This document shows positions 59,077-64,000 of a DNA stretch of 64,000 nucleotides, piece by piece (position 1 is the first letter of the stretch; every line of letters begins with the position of its first letter). The stretch is from contig JAWKNJ010000033.1 of assembly GCA_041391765.1 (NCBI GenBank), forward strand, positions 1 to 64,000, given 5' to 3'. The position numbers and the translations under genes are program-made. The DNA comes from SHAN690 sp041391765 (GTDB taxonomy: Bacteria > Bacteroidota > Bacteroidia > Flavobacteriales_G > Salibacteraceae). The notes under the pieces were generated by a model. The model searched no databases. It was not told where the DNA came from and saw nothing but the letters and a program-made list of their open reading frames with translations.

Positions 59077-62000
59077 TTAGTTTACAATCAAACGTTGGAT
59101 CATGATCTGATCATCGTTGTAGGCTTTGACGAAATAGACACCGGCAGAAAGGTGCGTATCGATTGCTTCTACCTGACCATCGGTAATCACGCCCATGGTG
59201 CGGCTTACAACCAATTTGCCTTGAGCGTCCAATACCTCAAATCGAACGTCTGATCCATAAGCCCCATTAAACTGGATGCTAAACGCACCTCTGGTTGGGT
59301 TAGGGAACAACTTCATTTGATTTTGAGCATTAAGAGACTCAACTCCCACATTGCCCACGTTCTGACAGTCGGAAGTGTCAGAACAATCACCAACAGTAAC
59401 AATCACCGCATAGCTTCCATTCGCTGTTGGCGAGTATGCCGCGTTTGTTTCCCCATCAATAGGAGCTTCAGTTGAGCAATCAATCCACTGATAAGATGCA
59501 CCAGTTGCGTTGGCAGTAAGAACAATGCCATCACCAACGGTGGATGCTGTCACAGAGGCATCAATTTGATCAGGTTGATTGATAACGGTATCAATCAGAA
59601 TACTACAATCATTGGCATCAGAAATACTTACCGAGTAAGTTCCAGCTGCAACACCTGTGATGCTTGAAGCTATTGAACCAATAGGAGCCCAGTTATAAGT
59701 ATATGGTGATGTTCCTCCGGATACAACACTTGTAATACTTCCATCAGAAAGCCCAAAGCACGAAACATCTGTTGGAGTTAGAGTTGCGGTCAATTGAGCC
59801 GGCTCATTCACCACAGCACTGATAGTTGCTTGACAACCGTTTGTGTCAGTTACAGTAAGGGTGTAAGTTCCGCCTGATAAGCCTCCAATAGAATCGGCAT
59901 CAGCTGCATTGCTCCACAGATATGCATATGGCATAGTACCACCCATGGTGCTTGTCATGACCATACCGTTACCATCGCCATTACATAACAAGTCAACAAT
60001 GCTGTCAACTGCACTAACTAGCGTGTCCGGTTCAGTAACGACCTCAGATACTTCTAGTGTACACCCATGATCATCAGTGATTGTCAGAGAATAAGTTCCC
60101 GCGCTCAGAGAGTCAGCAGTTTGATTCACATCACCGTTAGACCAGTTATAGCTGTAAGGAGGAACACTACCAGTTGGGTTGGATTCGATCACACCGTCTC
60201 CACTACTCTTGCAGCTCAAGTTGGTGATGGTAAAGGTGTTCATCAACTCAGTAGGCTCGCCAATGGTCACCTCTGAAGTAGACGTGCACCCATGGTCATC
60301 AGTAACAGTAACTGTATGCGTACCAGCAACCAATGTTGATACTATACTGCCTGTTTGGCTACCTGACCAGTCGTATGAGTAAGGGCTTGTTCCACCAGTT
60401 GCTGAAGCTTCAGAACCTCCATCATTATAACCAAAGCATGTAGCGTCAGATGAGTCTACGATATCAGAGACCAATAACGTTGGCTGTCCGATGGTGGTGG
60501 TTTCCGTATCTGTGCAACCATTAGCATCGGTGACAGTAACCGTATAATTACCAGCAGCAAGACCGGTGGCCGTTGCAGAGGTAGCTGAAGAAGACCACAA
60601 GTAGGAATAACCTGCGGTACCTCCGCTTCCTGCTGCTGTGGCATCTCCGTCATTGGATCCAAAGCATAATGCATTATTAAATCCGCTTATTGACGCCACC
60701 ATAACCGTTGGTTGCGTCACTGTGCCAGATGCTGTAGTTGTACATGAATTTGCATCTGTAACAGTTACTGTATAGGTGCTAGCAGACAGTCCTGTAGAGG
60801 TTGCTGATGTTTGAGCATTACTCCATAAGTAAGTATATCCAGACGTGCCTCCTGATGGGGTTGATAAAAGGCTGCCATTAGATCCACCATTACATGAAAC
60901 GTTAGAAACGGTTGAAACAGATGCTGTCAGCAATGTAGGCTGTGTCACTGTTTTGGAAGAAGTGTTGGTGCATCCGTGCGCATCAGTAACTGTTACTGTG
61001 TAAGCTGCCGCAGGAAGACTTGTTATCGATGAACTCGTTCCGCCATTGCTCCAGGAGTAGGTGTAACCTGTTGTTCCTCCTGTGGCAGAGGCAGATACAC
61101 TTCCGTTTGAGCCGCCATTGCAGCTAACGTTGCTAATTAAGGTCGAAGCGGCTACCAAAACGGCTGGTTGAGAAATAGTTAAGTTGCCACTAATAGCGCA
61201 ACCAAGATTATCAGTTACAGTAAGGGTATATGTGCCTGCGCCTAAACTGCTTGCAACAGCTGTGGTTGAAGATGATCCCGCCCATGCATAAGAATATGGA
61301 GCAGCACCGCCAGATACAGAAGCTGTAATTTGTCCATTTGTCGAACCATTACAACTAATTACATTGGTAACTGAAAGTCCTATTAATGGAGCACCAGCAT
61401 CATTCACCGTGGCTTGATCCACCAGCGTACAACCGTTCGCGTCACTGATAGTTACCGTATACGTACCGCTCGATACGCTTGAGGCAGCAGCACTAGAGGA
61501 ACCGTTACTCCATGCGTAAGTATAGGAACCGGTTCCACCCGTTGGTGATGCGGTTGCTGATCCATTTGCAGCACCACAACCGGATGGCACAATGCTGAAT
61601 GAATTACCCAATACGGTTGGTTCAGAGATAACAACGCTAGCCGTATCAGGCCATCCGTCATTATCATAAACAGATACCGTATAAGTTCCAGCAGATAAAC
61701 CTGTGGCGGTTGCTGTGGTTTGTCCATTGCTCCACAAGAAAGTGTATGGACCTACGCTACCTGAACCGGAAGCAGTAGCTGTTCCATCGCTTCCACCATT
61801 GCATGAAACATCTGTCGAACCGACTATTGAAGCTTGAACGAAATCTGTAACAACAATTACGGTGTCGGTATACAATCCACAAGAGGAATTATAGTATGCA
61901 ACAAATAACATCGTATCGCCACTTGTGCTGAATGGTCCCGCATATGTCTTTGCCAAAGTATCGTATGTTGCTCCTAGATATTTCCATTCAAAGCCTGCAG

Positions 62001-64000
62001 GCTGAGTTGCCGGAGCCGGAACTGGAACACCCGCATTCATTGTATTTGGATCTTGATAATATGTTCCGGTATTTGCAACAGCCCAGTTTGATGCGCTATT
62101 GATATCCGGTCCAAATAATCTAGATCCGTTTGTGCTAGTTGTTGAAGCAGTATTGCCACTCCAGTCAGAGCTTGTCACACCAGAGGCTGCCGGGAAGGTA
62201 AATGTGTTATTATATGCAGCGGCATCAATAATATCTCCACCACTTGTTTTAAGAATATATCCTTTTTGGTCAGAAGAGCCATGCGTAGCAGTGTTGCCTG
62301 TATGGTAGTAGAAACTAGTTGGTACAGCTACGCTAGTACTCAATTGTCCTGTTGCAAAGACCGCTGTTCCGTTTGGACCAACGACAGTACCATTAGGAAT
62401 TGTCCACGTGAATGCTATGCCCGTAGTATTCCACTCCTCGTAAATAATACCTCCTAAGTCAGAGTTAGGAATTGCGCTGATTTCAACGTAGTCATCCGCC
62501 AATAAATAACTCGGCCAGCCCCCTGGTGGAACAGTAGCCTTGAAATGACAGATTTCGGTGAAAATTGGATTACTTCCACCGGAAGGAATGAGCGGTGAAG
62601 CTGCGATAAGCTGAACCGAGTCTCCAGGATTTGTAATCACTGTGAAATTCGGATTCGCAGTTAACAACGTATCCACCGTTTCCATTGACCAAGACATCAA
62701 TGTGTCGTTAATTCCAGCAGCGTTAACACCATTCGTGTCAATGTTTGCGCTTAAAGTGTATGTTCCAGGTACGGATAGGTTAGCCCCTGTTAGGTTTATG
62801 GTCATCGATTGTCCTTCGCCCAGAGTGCCTGTGTTCACGGTAAATGTACCGGACGAGTTCACCGGTCCTGTCACGGACCAAGAACCCGTGAGGTTATCAT
62901 TTGAGAAATTGATAGTGTTTCCAATCACATTCACAATAGTCAACTTCACCGTGTCAGCTGTGCCATAACACAAGCTTTGACGAGCAATTTCAGCATCAGC
63001 CAACTGAACATCACCAGACAGTCCGATAAATTCGATAGCACCAGCATCTGGAGTTGTCAACGATCTTGGAGCGAAGAAAAAGTCATATGTCAGACCAACC
63101 GGTGTTCCGATGTCGTCAATTGCATTGGAAAGTGGTATGAAAATGTGGTTGGAAGGATCTGCAAACACTGGTGGTTCTTGAACACTGTTCGAATCGTATG
63201 CTACTGCCCACATATTCGCCAACTCATTTCGGTTAGCAGAAGGTGTGTAACCTATGTAGGCTGTGGTGCTATTTGTATCATTCCAATACACGTTGTGATC
63301 TGAGAATATGGTTGTTCCCGAAGCAACGTAAACGCAGTGAGATGTTCCTGCACGTGTGGTTGAAATGATGTTGTTAACCATGTTTACGTTAGTTGGTGTC
63401 GAGGTTAAGAATATACCTCTCGTTGTACTCGAGCCTGAACCATCTAATGAAACTGTGTTATGAACGTAATTCGCATAATTACTGCTAGAATTATACAAGG
63501 CATATTGGGTACCAGAGGAATTAATATTACCAATGATGTTGTTGTAAACGTTATTCTCATTTCCAACTGTAGCATCCACACTGTTTAGGAATATTGCTGA
63601 GAATGTGCTGGTTGATGTAGGAACACCGCCAAAAGGATCATGGAAATAGTTATTAGAGATATCCGCGTTGTTCAAGCCTCCGTTGAAATACATCATATAT
63701 TTCGTAGTAGAAATTGTGCGATCCATGGATGATAGGTCATTGCCAGTCACCTCCAATGCGCTTTGATAAAATGTGTAAAGCGAGTAAGCGTATACGTTTT
63801 CAATGATGTTTCCAGAAATCACATTGCCTACGCCATAGCTACCGGTAGATGCATAAAGAACTATTCCATAATAAGCTCCACTAGAAGCACCACCTAAAAG
63901 CAGGTTGTTCGAGATGATATTATAACTTGGTGCATCAGTGGTTGCTGTGGTTGAAGATGTGAGCGATCCAGAAGCGGCAACTCCAACCACAGTGGTTGAG
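59077..64000 (-). CDS. T9SS-exported surface protein with ten SprB repeats (5' end outside the window)
   Basis: At least 1,640 residues; the frame is open at the right edge and the GTG at 63990 is only the first possible codon inside the window. From the N-side: right-handed beta-helix (YGIVLYASTGSYGVGNVISG; NNYFHDPFGG; to DAGAIEF), a CARDB-like beta domain (LADAEIARQSLC), a lamin-tail-like domain (FTEICHFKA, DDYVEISAI, GPDINSASNW), then ten SprB repeats of about 85 residues of the form SCNGGSNGSxxAxxxGG...YSWSNG...LxAGTYTVTVTD, a beta domain around YQWIDCST, and a type A T9SS sorting domain (LFPNPTRGAFSIQF to the end IQRLIVN). SprB repeats occur in the gliding adhesin SprB. It is probably secreted and surface-bound. 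Confidence 0.9.
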   Translation of the reverse strand, partial: STTVVGVAASGSLTSSTTATTDAPSYNIISNNLLLGGASSGAYYGIVLYASTGSYGVGNVISGNIIENVYAYSLYTFYQSALEVTGNDLSSMDRTISTTKYMMYFNGGLNNADISNNYFHDPFGGVPTSTSTFSAIFLNSVDATVGNENNVYNNIIGNINSSGTQYALYNSSSNYANYVHNTVSLDGSGSSTTRGIFLTSTPTNVNMVNNIISTTRAGTSHCVYVASGTTIFSDHNVYWNDTNSTTAYIGYTPSANRNELANMWAVAYDSNSVQEPPVFADPSNHIFIPLSNAIDDIGTPVGLTYDFFFAPRSLTTPDAGAIEFIGLSGDVQLADAEIARQSLCYGTADTVKLTIVNVIGNTINFSNDNLTGSWSVTGPVNSSGTFTVNTGTLGEGQSMTINLTGANLSVPGTYTLSANIDTNGVNAAGINDTLMSWSMETVDTLLTANPNFTVITNPGDSVQLIAASPLIPSGGSNPIFTEICHFKATVPPGGWPSYLLADDYVEISAIPNSDLGGIIYEEWNTTGIAFTWTIPNGTVVGPNGTAVFATGQLSTSVAVPTSFYYHTGNTATHGSSDQKGYILKTSGGDIIDAAAYNNTFTFPAASGVTSSDWSGNTASTTSTNGSRLFGPDINSASNWAVANTGTYYQDPNTMNAGVPVPAPATQPAGFEWKYLGATYDTLAKTYAGPFSTSGDTMLFVAYYNSSCGLYTDTVIVVTDFVQASIVGSTDVSCNGGSDGTATASGSGSVGPYTFLWSNGQTTATATGLSAGTYTVSVYDNDGWPDTASVVISEPTVLGNSFSIVPSGCGAANGSATASPTGGTGSYTYAWSNGSSSAAASSVSSGTYTVTISDANGCTLVDQATVNDAGAPLIGLSVTNVISCNGSTNGQITASVSGGAAPYSYAWAGSSSTTAVASSLGAGTYTLTVTDNLGCAISGNLTISQPAVLVAASTLISNVSCNGGSNGSVSASATGGTTGYTYSWSNGGTSSSITSLPAAAYTVTVTDAHGCTNTSSKTVTQPTLLTASVSTVSNVSCNGGSNGSLLSTPSGGTSGYTYLWSNAQTSATSTGLSASTYTVTVTDANSCTTTASGTVTQPTVMVASISGFNNALCFGSNDGDATAAGSGGTAGYSYLWSSSATSATATGLAAGNYTVTVTDANGCTDTETTTIGQPTLLVSDIVDSSDATCFGYNDGGSEASATGGTSPYSYDWSGSQTGSIVSTLVAGTHTVTVTDDHGCTSTSEVTIGEPTELMNTFTITNLSCKSSGDGVIESNPTGSVPPYSYNWSNGDVNQTADSLSAGTYSLTITDDHGCTLEVSEVVTEPDTLVSAVDSIVDLLCNGDGNGMVMTSTMGGTMPYAYLWSNAADADSIGGLSGGTYTLTVTDTNGCQATISAVVNEPAQLTATLTPTDVSCFGLSDGSITSVVSGGTSPYTYNWAPIGSIASSITGVAAGTYSVSISDANDCSILIDTVINQPDQIDASVTASTVGDGIVLTANATGASYQWIDCSTEAPIDGETNAAYSPTANGSYAVIVTVGDCSDTSDCQNVGNVGVESLNAQNQMKLFPNPTRGAFSIQFNGAYGSDVRFEVLDAQGKLVVSRTMGVITDGQVEAIDTHLSAGVYFVKAYNDDQIMIQRLIVN

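Noticed and set aside
1..64000. Mobile elements, prophage or genomic island
   Set aside because: No transposase, integrase, recombinase or phage gene was seen, and the housekeeping genes are distributed throughout.

Overview
The window reads as chromosomal DNA of a Bacteroidota bacterium, most likely a marine-type member of the Flavobacteriales. Support: two very large surface proteins with type IX secretion (T9SS) C-terminal signals, PorP/SprF and PorT/SprT homologues, a short 289-residue primary sigma factor, a lipoprotein BamA relative (TamL type), promoters of the TTG-N19-TAnnTTTG kind instead of -35/-10 boxes, and a tmRNA whose tag is GETSYALAA. The family assignment is inference. No insertion sequence, prophage, CRISPR array or replication origin was seen.

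Layout. 0-7.1 kb: universal stress protein, TauE/SafE permease, tmRNA (ssrA), outer-membrane barrel plus Lys1-like dehydrogenase, ribulose-phosphate epimerase (rpe) and a TPR sensor histidine kinase. 7.3-35.8 kb: a surface-adhesin locus made of one giant gene (24.2 kb, about 8,072 codons once its indels are corrected), a PorP/SprF gene and an OmpA/PD40 gene. 35.9-40.3 kb: housekeeping genes rpoD, pnp, rpsO and accD. 40.3-49.0 kb: tamL, an rRNA/tRNA methyltransferase, and an apparent operon aspC-like / rfaE1 / trkH / ubiE / porT. 49.1-58.7 kb: a DUF7935-type protein, meaB, tRNA-Arg and tRNA-Pro, a lipoprotein, tgt-lptF/G, a thiol-dioxygenase/methyltransferase fusion, DUF819, a membrane J-protein and an Smr protein. 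58.7-59.0 kb: RNase P RNA. 59.1-64.0 kb: the 3' part of a second T9SS protein carrying ten SprB repeats, running off the right edge.

The adhesin locus is the main point of interest. The giant protein has a beta-helix N-terminus, eight LamG modules repeating about every 1.1 kb, about 51 HYR-like units of about 81 residues, and a type B (CHU_C) sorting domain. Part of the HYR array is a nearly identical three-unit repeat of 729 bp. Every departure from 729 bp is explained by small indels that break the frame, and the indel sums predict the frame of every downstream fragment. The gene is therefore one gene in design. Either the assembly is wrong in the repeat or the gene has recently decayed; the sequence alone cannot fully decide. 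The PorP/SprF and OmpA genes behind it fit the known partner arrangement for type B T9SS cargo, and porT elsewhere in the window belongs to the same secretion machinery.

The other unusual gene is the single-chain fusion of a cysteine-dioxygenase-like cupin, with all but one of the catalytic positions of the family, to a class I SAM methyltransferase at 54.3-55.8 kb. I know of no characterised enzyme with this layout.
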